A stretch of DNA of 64,000 nucleotides from positions 22,051,456 through 22,115,455 of the forward strand of contig NC_060233.1 of the NCBI RefSeq assembly GCF_021155775.2, in the 5' to 3' direction. Origin of the DNA: Neodiprion pinetum (lineage: Eukaryota; Arthropoda; Insecta; Hymenoptera; Diprionidae). The notes under the pieces are model-generated. The model had not been told where the DNA came from. It saw only the letters and a program-made list of their open reading frames with translations, and did not search any database. Both the position numbers and the translations under genes were made by a program. Shown one piece after another: positions 52,601-63,517 of this stretch. Each line of letters starts with the position of its first letter. The first letter of the stretch is position 1.

Positions 52601-53130
52601 AAAGTTGATGCTATGGATTTTAATGAAAATTGCGTATCCAATAGGGCTGATGAATTGTGTAAAACTGATGGAATTGTGAATCGTGTTAATGTTTATAACG
52701 GCCAGGAATATGAATATTTTTACATACGTTAATTCTAAATTAATCTGTCTTGAAAGACATGTCAGAAATCAAATTATTGCTTTACATAATGTCATCGTAC
52801 TACAACAATGCGGATTGGAAAATATTGTGATGCGTATCGCACTCGGAAGACATGTCAGAAATTTAATTATTGCTTTACATAATGTCATCGTACTACAACA
52901 ATGCGGATTGGAAAATGTTGTGATGCATACCGCACTCTCGACAGCTCCGCTAGAATCTACTGAATTTGTATTTTCAAACATGAATAAGCCCGGTTACATC
53001 ACCTATATTGCATGAGAAGTAGTACGTGTAACAAAATGAGAACCAGTAGACTACTGAATAATTAAAATGAGCGAATGTTACTAAGAGCTTCCCTGTCTCT
53101 AGAGGAAACGGAAGTCTTTTCATGTTACTG
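52601..53130. repeat. Spacer with a short tandem duplication
   Basis: Two copies of an 87 bp segment at about 52757-52843 and 52844-52930 (AGACATGTCAGAAATNNAATTATTGC). An open frame at 52683-53015 spans both and repeats RHVRN.IIALHNVIVLQQCG. No recognisable protein. Confidence 0.6.
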
Positions 53131-53149
53131 GGAAACCTGCAAAAGATCA

Positions 53150-53530
53150 AGTTATATTAGGTTGGCTAGGTTGTACAATCTCGAGTTGGGATAGGTTATA
53201 TTAGGTTGGGTTGTAGTGTCTTGGGTCAAGTTAGGTTATGTCAAGTTGAAGTAGCCTTGACGTAGGTCAGGTTGTAGAAACCTCGAGGCCGTCGCGCCAA
53301 CCGCGAATTGCTCAAGGATCATTAAACTATCGAAGTTAGCGATCAAGCTTGATCGAATAAATCATTTCAGAAAGTATTTTATCAATTTAGGTTAGGTTGG
53401 GCAGTCTTGGATGAGGATAGGTTATATTAGGTTGGGCTGTAGTGTCTTGGATCAAGTTAGGTTACGTTAGGTCAAGTCCTACCGTCTTAGGTCAGGTTAG
53501 CTTTTACTCCGCTGGGTTAGGTCGGGTTAG
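53150..53530. repeat. Degenerate TTAGG-like repeat region
   Basis: Many words of the type TTAGGTTGGGTTG, AAGTTAGGTTATG and GTTAGGTCGGGTTAG, split by a unique stretch at 53290-53390. It resembles decayed insect telomeric TTAGG or the TTAGGTTA-type dispersed repeats common in insects. Confidence 0.5.
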
Positions 53531-55252
53531 AGCTATGGATGATATAGGCAGGGAGGACTATCTCCGCGTACAGAAAGTGTCCGTAAAGCCGAGGCAAAGA
53601 AATTGAGATCGCGTCGCTGCGTGAAAAATTGTATCCATTTTTCAAGCTTCACTGAGTTGACGAGTTATAAAAGTACATAGTTAGAAAAGAAAAAAAAATG
53701 GTTCTCGAATTAGAGAAGATTTCTGTTAGTACCGAGTTTCATCATCTTGCTCATTATAAATGTTCCTATCGTAACACGCTTAAGAGTTTTTGAATCGTTT
53801 AATTATTTGTGTTTATATGTGCGAAGAAAAAGTATTCAAGTTTTGGGAATTCTTTATTTTGATTTATTGTTCATTGTTCATGATAGTGTTCTGCGGCACA
53901 TGGTTTTTGCTCGTTTTATTCGAAGTGTTTGTGGAAAAGCTGGTAGTACGCAGTGTTTGGCGTGAGAAAAATCTTGTCTTGCCGACTCTTCATCGCATGA
54001 AATGTGCACATGTAGTTTTTGGGTTTTATGAGTCGTTGAGTAGCATGGGACATGTGGTGGGATAAATCGGTCATTGAAAAGCAGTGTAAGAGTCTGGACA
54101 TCACACGTATAGGTTCACACATATACGTGTGGTGTCGATCATCGTGAGGCTGCGAGAATGGTCAGTCTGTCAGTAATCGTCAAATCATCCACATCTATGT
54201 AATGGCCGTCTAAGACACACGACCGAATTTTTAACTATTTATTTATTTGTTTTTCTATTGTAACATTTTCGAACCCTGTTGGGAAAGTGACGAAATTCAG
54301 CATCCGATATTCAGATTGATTAAAATAAACAACATATAAGGACTGACGATTCAATAGAGCGGAAAAACATTTACTTTTATCGTACGACGCCTCCAAAAGA
54401 TAAGCGTTATTTTTAAGTATTTATTATTATTTTATTTTATTTCATCCTCCATCACGATTCCTGACCAATTTTTTATCTGTCTCACCATTCTTATTATTAT
54501 AAAATGTCCTTCTCTATAATGCATTTATAGTACTTGGCTTGGCAAACAAGCAATTCGTTACAGCAGGTAGCGAACAGTGTTTGGTGTCAGAAAAATCTTG
54601 TCTTTTCCGCTCTTGACCGGCTGTTGTGTGTACACACAGTTTTGGGTTTTACGACTCTTCATAGCGAATAAGTCCGAGCCTGCACATCCCCAACCATATT
54701 TGCGTGGGGTATGCAACGAAAAAAAAATCGGCAAACGAAAAGCTGACGAGCTCTTGAGAAAATTTTCTCTTAGCTTATACCGCCTCCCCAGCGTCACTCT
54801 TTTGTCTGTATGTCACGTGGTGCATGCTCTACGAATGATTGCTCGGCTGGTTTTTGCTCGGTGGAGGGTGGGTGCGACTCCTTTAGTATAAATTCGAACA
54901 GCGGTTTGAAAGTACTCTAGTAATTTTGAAAATCCTTCGTGTGAAAACAGGCGTTTTTGATAAACTGAGCTGTGAAAAAGAAAAAAAAATCGGTGTTCAT
55001 TTGAAAAATCTCAAGACTTCAACGAGTTTATATTTTTTGTGAGTACTTTATATAATACACATATATATGTATATGGTACTACGTCAATCCTCTTACGATA
55101 CTGTGAATGTTGATTTGAATTCCGTAATGATTATCGCATTTGATTAGTATGTTAACAAAAGTTTTTTTCGATTTGTTTTAACTTTTCTGTATTCCCTATT
55201 ATCGTATCCATAAAAAAATTCTGGAAAAATTTGAGAATCGTATTAAAAAAAT
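53531..55252. repeat. Non-coding region with a duplicated 100 bp segment
   Basis: A segment at about 53938-54045 (CAGTGTTTGGCGTGAGAAAAATCTTGTC...) recurs at 54567-54665 with about 80 percent identity. A TATAAA at 54887-54892 is followed after about 30 bases by a plausible start region, and a DNA leader then runs to the acidic ORF at 55253. Otherwise no gene. Confidence 0.5.
54887..54892 (+). promoter_or_regulatory. TATA box, possible promoter of 55253 ORF
   Basis: TATAAA in a GC-richer context (GACTCCTTTAGTATAAATTC). It is 361 bases before the ATG at 55253, so an intron or long leader would be needed. Confidence 0.35.
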
Positions 55253-55788
55253 ATGAATGGACGGAAAAGAGGGCCATCAGACTCCCCACCCAATTCACCA
55301 CCACGATCGCCAACTTATAAGCGGGTGTGCAGAGAGGTGGCTTACGATGAGGAGGAGGATGATGATGAAATGATTAATAGTGATGCCGATACGCTGATTA
55401 TCGATACCGAGCAACGTAATGACAACAGTGCTGGTGATGATGATCGCGAGTTTGAGCAAAATTTGGCTGGCGAGCATCATCATCATCTAGAATCATCACC
55501 ATCACCGACTGATCGGAGGATAAGGAGGATGAGGAGGAGGATGAGGGGGAGGCGGAGGTGGAGGGTGTTTGGAATGGCGGTGATGGTGATGAGGAGTGGG
55601 TGGAGGTGAATGTACGGGAAGTGGGCATTGAGTTTGATAATGATTTTGACGGTTGCGAAGACGTACGCATCGGATTCGGCTTACGTCTGGATGAGATTGA
55701 TCAAATCCGTCAAATGCTGGGAGACATCGATAGAGCTGACGATGATGGTTATTATTCGGACGAGGATTGGTGTGTAACACTACATTGA
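55253..55788 (+). pseudogene. Acidic protein gene with a frameshift
   Basis: ATG at 55253. The first frame encodes an S/P-rich start (PPNSPPRSPTYKRV), then a strongly acidic region, to about 55515. From about 55513 a second frame continues in kind (EDEEEDEGEAEVEGVWNGG, then FGLRLDEIDQIRQMLGDID and a Tyr/Asp-rich end) to the stop at 55786-55788. The switch in frame implies a 1-2 base indel; the first frame otherwise turns into Arg-rich nonsense. Function unknown. It is the first of a cluster of four small genes. Confidence 0.45.
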
Positions 55789-55968
55789 AATAAAATTCTA
55801 GTATCTTCTACACCTTCTCCGTATCACTCATTTTGAATAGGTGGAAACTTTTTTGACTTGGAGATTTATCATGGATATAAATGATGAGTGCAGCAGCATC
55901 AACTTTTCTATTTCGGCTTGCTCTTTTTACAGATTTTTCATTGCGAATCAATTTTAGAAAGAAAAAAA

Positions 55969-56319
55969 ATGCCATCGCATTCAAGTAATGATGACGATGA
56001 GTGGTCGATCGTTGATTAGGGCGAGGATGAGGAGGCTGAGGAAGAGATAATTATAGGCTTTTCCGAAGCAACACGCGAGTTCTCGTTGGAGGAGCTTCGG
56101 GATCTCGTTGAGGACGCGCGAGTTGCTCGAGTGAGACCAAACAGCCGACATTATATAAATTATGGTGATATATGTATGGAAATAATTGTAGAAAAATGGG
56201 CGAATGAAACTATCGTAATAATTATAGATGTCGAAAATAGCGATGATGATGATGATGATGATGATAATGTTAGCGAACAGGATAACGATAATGATTTTAT
56301 GGATTATTTCGAGGAATAA
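55969..56319 (+). pseudogene. Second small acidic protein, in-frame TAG
   Basis: ATG at 55969 (MPSHSSNDDDEWSIVD) with TAG at 56017-56019. The same frame continues to 56319 with FSLEELRDLVEDARVARVRP, a hydrophobic ETIVIIIDVEN strand and an Asp-rich tail ending MDYFEE. It resembles its neighbour in composition (acidic, short, DEW/Tyr-rich ends). No known domain. Confidence 0.45.
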
Positions 56320-56601
56320 ACCACGCTAAATTCATAATTATTGATTATATATTTTTCACAAGTAAAAATTCATAACATTTACATTTTGTACGACGAGAAT
56401 AGGTGAAAGTTATGAAGATATATATTTGTAATGCATCCTATTTCTAGATTATAATTTTATCGAATAGCAAATTTTTTTAATTCTATGTATAAGCTATGAT
56501 ATAATTGAGATTAATTCTATTGAATATTCTAAATATAAACCCGAATATAATTGTATATATTGTGATAAATTCTATTGTTATTTTGGTAAATATTGTCCAT
56601 A
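56320..56601. other. AT-rich intergenic region between convergent genes
   Basis: Lies between two convergent frames. AT-rich with several TATAAT-like words; nothing else seen. Confidence 0.5.
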
Positions 56602-57450
56602 TTATCTATACACACGATTGCAACCTAGACAGTCTTTAATTAGAGGATTCGGTCGATCCACGATATCGCTATCGGGTCCTGGTGTGTAATGTACGCTACA
56701 TCTGCGGAAACTTGCGATGACGTAGTCCATTTTCATATTCTCTGGTAGTTTATCCCACGCATCATTGATGGAGTTTGATGCGAACGTGCGGATAAATTCT
56801 GTTGGTAAAAAAGCTATATCCTCGGACATCATTCCCCTTAAACCGTCCAATTCTTTGTACAGACGGAAGGATTTCTCGAGGGAGCTGGTACACTCCTTCG
56901 AATACCAACTCCTTAGTCGCTGCACATTTTCAAAGGCGCAATTGTATGCCGGGATGTATTCAGAGTTGTCATCATACCAAATTGAGCCTGGCGCTGCTGC
57001 TTGCTAGAGGTTATTCGCTGGAGAGTATCCATGGTTCGCGTCATGCCACGGCGCCGCTTCCATATACCTCAATTTTTCCATTTCAGGGGGTATGATATGC
57101 AAATCTTCCATATTAATAACCCTCGTTGTACCATCGACGATCTCCGTCAGCCATGCTTTCTTCTCCGCCCCTTTGACGTATACGTAACACGCATTTCCAA
57201 CCATTTTTCTCATAATCTTCGTCACATCCTCGTGAGATTTGTTGCCCGCGTTCCATGATATTCCGTGGTGATTGCGTGTCAACCATACATTGGTAGCTCT
57301 ACATTCAAGTGGTAAGCTTGCCAAATCATAGGGCGGCTCGAAAACGATGTAATCCAGACCCGACCCGTTTACATTCATGACTGCGACTTCCTTGGGTACA
57401 AACTTCATGTTATGACCGATAAAACATTGCACGTCTAGGATCATCGCCAT
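56602..57450 (-). pseudogene. Homologue of the Polinton DVQGF-family protein, in-frame TAG
   Basis: ATG at 57450, 283 codons in one frame with a TAG at 57004-57006. The N-terminal half aligns with the Polinton protein at 12292-12852: MILDVQCF/FIVDVQGF, VPKEVAVMN/TPKELAVVS, FEPPYDL/FEPPYDW, VWLTRNHHGISW/LWLSRNYHGLSW and VYVKGAEKKAWL/VYVKGLEKKSWL. The C-terminal half (WYSKECTSSLEKSFRLY, FIRTFASNSINDAWDKLP and a final CLGCNRVYR) has no counterpart in the Polinton copy. A TATATAAT box lies 27-34 bases upstream. Function unknown. Confidence 0.7.
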
Positions 57451-57476
57451 GTTGAGGAGTGGGAATGTTGCGCTCG

Positions 57477-57484
57477 ATTATATA
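57477..57484 (-). promoter_or_regulatory. TATA box for 56602-57450
   Basis: TATATAAT on the minus strand, 27-34 bases before the ATG, so the 5' leader would be very short. Confidence 0.55.
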
Positions 57485-57589
57485 CTGACGGATAGTACGT
57501 GGAAGACTGACTATTCCATCTCCAGCACACCCGCTTTTATCCCCTCGTGGATGAATTTTGTGGAAGTAGAGGGGGGTCGCATAGCTTAT

Positions 57590-57904
57590 TTATGGCACAT
57601 CACTGCATGAAAATTCAAACTTGTTGAATTCTCCACCAAGGTCTTTCATTTGCAGATGATTTTCCCTGGCCATGCTGCACATTTCACTCAGCTTACTGGA
57701 ATGTTCTTGTAGAACTCTTACAATTCTCGGTGGTATGAAGACGTTGTATTCTCCATCCATCGTCGCCAGAACACGTACCCCAAATTTTGTTTCGAACAGT
57801 CGTAACCCGATGACGTCATACACTCCCCCAATTTCGAGTTCTGACATCTTCTTGGTTGGCAGATTCTCCAGGCGGCTGACGTGGTCAACTTTTGCTAGAT
57901 CCAT
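57590..57904 (-). CDS. Small protein, possible OB-fold type
   Basis: 104 residues from the ATG at 57904. It contains MSELEIGGVYDVIGLRLFETKFGVRVLATMDG split over strands, then YNVFIPPRIVRVLQEHSSKL. The alternation of short beta strands (Y.V..L...ETKFG..VL) is reminiscent of single-strand-binding OB folds and of small proteins often repeated in insect genomes, but no motif proves it. A TATATAAA box lies about 90 bases upstream (57991-57998). Same strand as the DVQGF-family gene. The frame is intact. Confidence 0.5.
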   Translation of the reverse strand: MDLAKVDHVSRLENLPTKKMSELEIGGVYDVIGLRLFETKFGVRVLATMDGEYNVFIPPRIVRVLQEHSSKLSEMCSMARENHLQMKDLGGEFNKFEFSCSDVP

Positions 57905-57990
57905 GGCGTTTCGAGGTTATTTCACAAGCGAGAACAGTTTACAATGAGGAATACGATGAGAACAGAGTGACGATCACGATAGACGTACGC

Positions 57991-57998
57991 TTTATATA
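57991..57998 (-). promoter_or_regulatory. TATA box for 57590-57904
   Basis: TATATAAA on the minus strand, 87-94 bases before the ATG. Confidence 0.5.
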
Positions 57999-58055
57999 CC
58001 ACCCACCCCCCACTACAATTTTCTATTAGACAAGGCTCGACAGGAATTATTTTGT

Positions 58056-58056
58056 G

Positions 58057-58131
<75 letters not shown>

Positions 58132-58148
58132 CGCGCGTGCGTGCGTGT
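58056..58148. repeat. GT microsatellite
   Basis: About 35 GT units ending in GCGTGCGCGCGTGCGTGC. Confidence 0.97.
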
Positions 58149-58197
58149 GTCAAATCCTATGAAAATAGCCATCTTGCGGCAAACCGCGAAAATGATC

Positions 58198-58385
58198 AAC
58201 GGGGGAGGGGGTAATGTCGCGGATTTGGCGGTGGGGGGGAGGGGGGGGTAGCGCCACGGATTCAGAGGGGGGGGGGGGGCGGCTAGGGGGGAGCCAGGGA
58301 GGAGTGCCGCGGATTTGGGGGGGGGGGGGGGGGCGTGTGCTGCGGATTTGGGGAGGGGCTAGGGGGGAGCTAGGGGGAGCGCCGC
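58198..58385. repeat. G-rich repeat with long G-runs
   Basis: Degenerate units GCGCCACGGATT...GGGGGGG with several G-runs of 8 or more (58317-58333 longest). Strong potential for G-quadruplex on the plus strand. The Gly-rich reading frame through it is an artefact. Confidence 0.8.
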
Positions 58386-59849
58386 CATCTTTGATTTTGA
58401 ACTGTCATATATACACTACTTATTACGCCATGTGGAATAACCGCGTCAGCCCGGGAAAGCGCGAAACAATAGTTCTCAGAAGACCAGCAAGATTTGTGAC
58501 CAAAGCCAAAAGAATCAACAATGACAACTTTGTCATAGAGACGTTCCACCCAGTTACAAGAGAACTCATCAAAATTCCGACTAAAAACACCGTAAAATAT
58601 CTGGGCATGATCATAGATTATTTGGCCAAATGCAATGAACATCTAGACACACAACTGGTGAAAGCGCGCAACACTCACAAGTCCCTAGGAAGACTTTTCT
58701 ACAACCGTTTCATAAGTGATAGAGCAAAAGTAATATGCTACCAGCTACTTATAAGGCCACTGCTAACTTACGCAGCCCCTGTCAACTGGAATCTCGGCGC
58801 AGCGCAGATGGAAAAACTCAGGCGTTTCGAAAGATCTTGCTTGAGAACAGCGCTCAACATGCACAGACGCCCTGAAACTGACTACAAAGAAAGAGTCAGC
58901 AACAAGGAGCTGTATGACGCTGCAAGCATGTCCAGAATTGATAACCACCGAATCAAGCTGACCAGGGACTACTATAGCAAGTTCAACGACACTAACAACG
59001 AAACCATTCAAAATCTAAAGACCACAAGCGAAGATCTAAACTTAAATGCTCAAATGTGACTGCTTCAACTACAAGCATTCACTTCACTAGATAAGCTCGG
59101 TTACATCGAAAGCAGCAAAAATGTGCCCACAATCTACCACAGAAGTAGGCACAAAAGCAACAAGGACATAGACATGAACTCGTTTAAGCTGAAGGCGATT
59201 AAATATGCAACGGCAATACCAGAGGCAGACGAGTCAGATTTCCACAGACTTGACCACCACAAGTACTGGTGGACTGACAAAGCAGCGAAGAACTCACTGA
59301 GCTTACGCGCAGAAAAAGAAGACTTGCTTAGACTAATACAACGTAACAAAGAAGTGATGTTAATTTAACAAAAAGAAAAAAAAACTTTTTTGCAAAAAAT
59401 ATTATTATTTTTGAATTCATAAAATACTCCGCAATTTAATAATAATAATCAAAGTCCTTCAGACTAAATATTATAAGTAAAATTATAATAGCAGCGCAGC
59501 TGCATTATGTACATATGTAAATGATGTGAATAATTTTAGTTTTTAAGTTCAAAACGCAAAAGATTATAGCTAGGGTTTTTCTTTATTGATAACTTTTTTC
59601 CCCGACAACTGAACAAAAAAAAACGTCAGACTAGGATCACAAAGCTAATATCCTATTTAATAACATGAGAATTTTCTTTTATTACATAACACAGAGACAG
59701 ACTGGGTCCGAGTGCTGCTAACCACAGCCTGAGACCAAAATAACTAATAATGAAGAGATCATAAGCTTTTCTTATTTTGTTTATATAGCCTAAGACACAA
59801 AAATATGTATCGTTAAATTGAATAAATAAACTTTAAACCAAAAAAAAAG
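58386..59849 (+). mobile_element. 5'-truncated LINE with poly-A end
   Basis: The plus-strand frame from about 58386 to 59366 holds the C-terminal part of a non-LTR reverse transcriptase: KNTVKYLGMIIDY, YQLLIRPLLTYAAPVNW and KLRRFERSCLRTALNM. It is interrupted by TGA at 59057-59059 and resumes in the same frame (YHRSRHKSNKD, HHKYWWTDKAA). A 3' UTR follows to CCAAAAAAAAA at about 59849. The YADD region is missing, so most of the element is lost. It was inserted into a gag fragment (59850-60001). Confidence 0.75.
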
Positions 59850-60001
59850 GGTTTGGTGAAACACTCTGTCGCTGTAATATATATTTCAAACTGTTTCTTC
59901 CACTTTTTCCAGTTTTCAGATACATTCCCTTCAAAGCTGAAAGGTTCAGGTGGTTTTAAAACAGACAAATTTACACTCTGCATCATAACTATATTGTCCA
60001 C
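59850..60001 (-). pseudogene. LTR-retrotransposon gag fragment
   Basis: Minus strand from the ATG at 60001: LSVLKPPEPFSFEGN then SENWKKWKKQFEIYITATE, a common start of insect Gypsy-type gag proteins. The frame is cut after about 49 residues by the LINE poly-A end. Upstream on the minus strand are a TGGCGCAGTC primer-binding-like motif (60156-60165) and the LTR-like repeat 60165-60297. Confidence 0.65.
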
Positions 60002-60164
60002 GACTACGTATTCCCCAGAGTCAGAATTAGACGTTGAGTCGTTCTCGTTTTTGCGGTCTATCGATGTTGGATTAACGCGTGGCTGTTTCTACTTTCAGCT
60101 CTCACTATATCCGGCCACTGTTTTTTATATATTTTCTGTGTTCGAGTCCTATTGACTGCGCCAT

Positions 60165-60297
60165 GTAATATTTGGAAGAAATGTTTATAATCGATGTAAG
60201 CTACTAGTATTAATTATTGTATTTTATTACAAGAGGGTAATTTATATACACGCTCTCTCATAGCTATCTTGGCACCAACTGCCTTATCACTCAACCG
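60165..60297 (-). repeat. LTR-like fragment beside gag, related to 2378-2516
   Basis: On the minus strand it ends ...AATATTACA directly before TGGCGCAGTC, as an LTR does before its primer-binding site. Similarity to 2378-2516 starts exactly at this boundary, supporting an LTR end. Confidence 0.55.
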
Positions 60298-60964
60298 ATA
60301 GTACCCATCTGAAGAGACAGAATGGAGATATATGTTGTTGCTTTCTGTAAAAATTAATTAAGAAGACAAAAGGGTATTGCACCAATAATTGCAGTAAATC
60401 GAATAATATACAAATGAAGGAGAAGTTAATAGTTATGTTTGAAATATTGCGGAAGGAAAAGGAACTGTGGAGGTGGGAAAGGAAAAAGATACCCTTGTGA
60501 TTTCAACAAACTCAATAATGTAATAGACACAGGAATCTCACAGGACTAATACAGGGATATTAATACAACGATAATGCAGGAATAGTCACATAGCAATAAT
60601 CAATATCGGAATACATTCATAACCATTGAAGGGTTATTGTCACGTTAGAACGACAATCTTTGGAAACGCGCAACAAATAAGTTATGAAGTTTACTGACTC
60701 TTACAAATAATTTGACGTGTCAAATAGTGCATTATTTTTACACTGGTCACAGCTTCAGTAGGCAAGTTAATCACGGAGAACATGCGTATTTCTATGTAGC
60801 CCTTGGTTATTTCTTTCTGCTGTATAATTCGGAATCGGTGCGTGTGAAGGAAATTTTCGTGCAACGCATCGGGCGAAATTTAGAAGTGAACTGAGCGCCT
60901 CAGAGCGGAATAACAGTCGCACATGCGGTATTTCACTCGGTCATCAAGCTGAAAAGGAGGGAAA
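60298..60964. other. Non-coding region before Copia gag
   Basis: May include the rest of the LTR at 60165 and the leader of the Copia element. No LTR pair for the Copia element was found. Nothing else recognisable. Confidence 0.4.
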
Positions 60965-61627
60965 ATGTCAGAAGACGGAGAAACGAAGTATCGTATGCCC
61001 CTTTTCGACGGCAACAACTTCGGAAATTGGAAGTTTCGAATAGAAACGCTATTCGAGGAACTCGACCTACTTCAGTTCACGGAGAAATCTCCAGAAGACA
61101 TGGCAGGGGAAGAAGCAACCAACCAAACATTAGCACAGCTGAAGAAGTCCGACCGAAAATGTAAGTCTCACATAATTCAACGAATCGCCGACAACCATTT
61201 GGAATACGGTAAAGACAAAGAGACCGCGCGCGACCTCTGAAAATCCCTGAAAGAAACCTTCGAAAGAAAAGGACTAGCGAGCCAACTACCCCTAAGGAAA
61301 ACACTCCTGACCCTCAAATTTAATCCTGAAAGTGAAAGGTTAGCGTCATTTTTCTTGAAATTTGATAAACTCATCAGAGAATTGCGACAAAGTGGTGCCA
61401 TCTTGGCCGACTCAGACATTGCTTGTCATCTGCTGCTCACCATGCCAACCGAACTTGACGCGGTAGTGACAGCTATCGAAACCTTGAGCGCAGAGGACGT
61501 GACAGTCGCATTCGTAAAATATCGGTTGCTGGACAAAGAATCGAAAAAGCGGGACCAGCAGAGTGCAAGAAGATCGTCGAAGAACGAGCAGTCCACAGCA
61601 TTTGCAACCGAAAGAGGATCGGTTTGA
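60965..61627 (+). pseudogene. Copia gag, in-frame stop, no zinc knuckle
   Basis: ATG at 60965: MPLFDGNNFGNWKFRIETL, then TGA at 61238-61240. The frame continues with ETFERKGLASQLPLRKTLLT and LLLTMPTELDAVVTAIETL, the usual Copia gag order (DUF4219 and UBN2-type regions). The expected CCHC knuckle is missing: the frame runs out at 61627 and continues out of phase. Confidence 0.8.
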
Positions 61628-62588
61628 AAGCGCCTTGGCGGTCGAGGGGGTAGGTACTCCAACAGGGGGAAAACAACCCAGAGTGAAACTTTTCCATACA
61701 GATGTCACAGCTGCGAAAAAACGCGTACTCGCCATGCCTGGGCTGAGCCACAATCTCTTATCATTAAAAAGATTGGAAATCAACGGCTTCGAAATAACCT
61801 TCAAAGATGGAGTCGGGACTGTCGAGAAAGACCACAAAATTGCAGCAATCGCCACTCGAGAAAACTCTCGACTGTACGTGCTGGACTTGAGGAGGAGGAC
61901 AGTCGTCGCCAACCTTTGTAACGGTGCCACAAGGACACAGATCTGGCATCAACGTCTCGGGCATCTAAACTACGACACCCTCAAGCGCCTGCCGGCACTG
62001 GCTGACGGAATCGAGCTCGACGGAAATACAGAGAGGCTAGTAACCTGCACAGTCTGCATTGAAGGGAAGCAAGCAAAACTGCCACATCAGCAGCGACGAC
62101 AGCGCACCACCAGACCGCTGGAACTCGTCCACAGCGACCTTCTTGGATCGATCTCGCCAAATTCCAGAAGTGGAAAGCGCTATCTACTGCCGGTAGTAGA
62201 TGACTATACACACTTCACCGTCGCATACGCCATGGGAACGAATTCAGAAACATTTCGGCATCTCAAGGCCTACGAGGCGATGGCGACGACACATTTGAAC
62301 GTCAAGCTGAGCAGATTTGGCTGCGACAATGGCACAGAATACGTCTCAAAGGACTTCATCACCTTCTGCGAAGAAAAGGGAATCCAAATGGAGTTCACTG
62401 TCCAGTACACGCCACGACAAAACGGAGTCGCGGAAAGGATGAACAGAACCGTCGCCCAACGAGCAAGGTGTATGATACTCAACTCCAAGCTCGGGAAAAC
62501 TTTCTGGGACTACGCGACACTCACCGCAGTCTATCTGATCAACCGCAGCCCGACCACAGCCTTAAACCCTGTTGAAAACATCCGATAG
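61563..62588 (+). pseudogene. Copia pol fragment: pre-integrase and integrase
   Basis: The frame contains MPGLSHNLLSLKRL, the gag-pre-integrase zinc motif (IWHQRLGHLNYDTLKRL, then CTVCIEGKQAKLPH) and the integrase core with VHSDLLG, CDNGTEYVSKDF and NGVAERMNRT. The protease active site (DSGA-type) is missing between gag and this part. RT and RNase H are absent because the element is cut at about 62590 by satellite-like DNA. Confidence 0.85.
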
Positions 62589-62589
62589 A

Positions 62590-63140
62590 AATTTGTCGGA
62601 TTTGTGTCGGATTCGACGCAGATCAGACACAATTTCCGAAACGATCCGGACAGCACTAGACAAGGATAGAAGACCGTGTACGGATCCTAGTCGGGACTGT
62701 CGTGAACGAAGTCGGTTCGCGGCTCGATGCCCGAAATTTTCAAAGTCCAAATTATCGAGTTTGTCGGAACGTGTCCGATTTCCATTCCCACGTCCCGATT
62801 ATTTTCAAGTTTTTAGTCCAGATCGTCGAGTCTGTCGGAACGTGTCCGGTTTCCATTCCCGCGTCTCGATTAGTTTCAAGCTTTCGTCGAGCCTGTCGGA
62901 ACGTGTCCGGTGTCTGTTTCCGCGGTTCGATGACCCTAAATTTTTCAATGTCCAAATTATCGAGTCTGTCGGAACGTGTCAGGTTCATATTCCCGCGTCC
63001 CGCATCCCGATTATTTTCAAGTTTTTAGTCCAGATCGTCGAGTCTGTCGGAACATGTCCGGTTTCTGTTTCCGCGGCTCGATGACCCTAAATTTTTCCAA
63101 GTCCGAATTATCGAATCTGTCGGAACGTGTCGGGTGGGTG
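62590..63140. repeat. Satellite-like tandem repeat
   Basis: Repeated words TCGAGTCTGTCGGAACGTGTCCGG, TTCCCGCGTCCCGATTATTTTCAAG and CGATGACCCTAAATTTTTC in a higher-order order of about 60-200 bp. It abuts the truncated Copia integrase on the left. Confidence 0.75.
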
Positions 63141-63488
63141 TGACGTGGATTGAGGGAATCGGTCGTTTATTAACACACATCATTATCAAATTGATCAGAT
63201 CATACGTTTATTATCGTTATACTAGGCTTGTTACAATAAGAATCGGTGTCATTCATCAAATTTACATATGTCTATGCACAAGAACCAGGTGGTATATAAT
63301 AATGTTTTAAGAAACAACAAACAACAGTCAATATATAACGACACCGCACACACTCCTGTCGCCAATATCAAAAGTAAAGAGGTCGAGTCAAAAATGCTTT
63401 CTTACAAATACGCGAGTCACTACATCTATATTACAAAATTGCGTAAGCATCCGCCTTTGAAATGGCCGCACGAATGTTAACCCCGTAT
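63141..63488. other. AT-rich region, no gene seen
   Basis: A short 70-codon frame at 63268-63480 is AT-rich and of doubtful meaning. No family recognised. Confidence 0.4.
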
Positions 63489-63517
63489 GCATGGAGACTT
63501 TACTCTAGTCTCCATGC
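63489..63517. other. Perfect 11 bp stem hairpin
   Basis: GCATGGAGACT, loop TTACTCT, AGTCTCCATGC. Four further pairs (CGTA 63484-63487 with TACG 63521-63524) form after a small internal loop. Confidence 0.8.

Noticed and set aside
58214..58400. Gly-rich protein start joined to the LINE frame
   Set aside because: The Gly-rich part is the G-run repeat; the LINE homology begins only near 58386.
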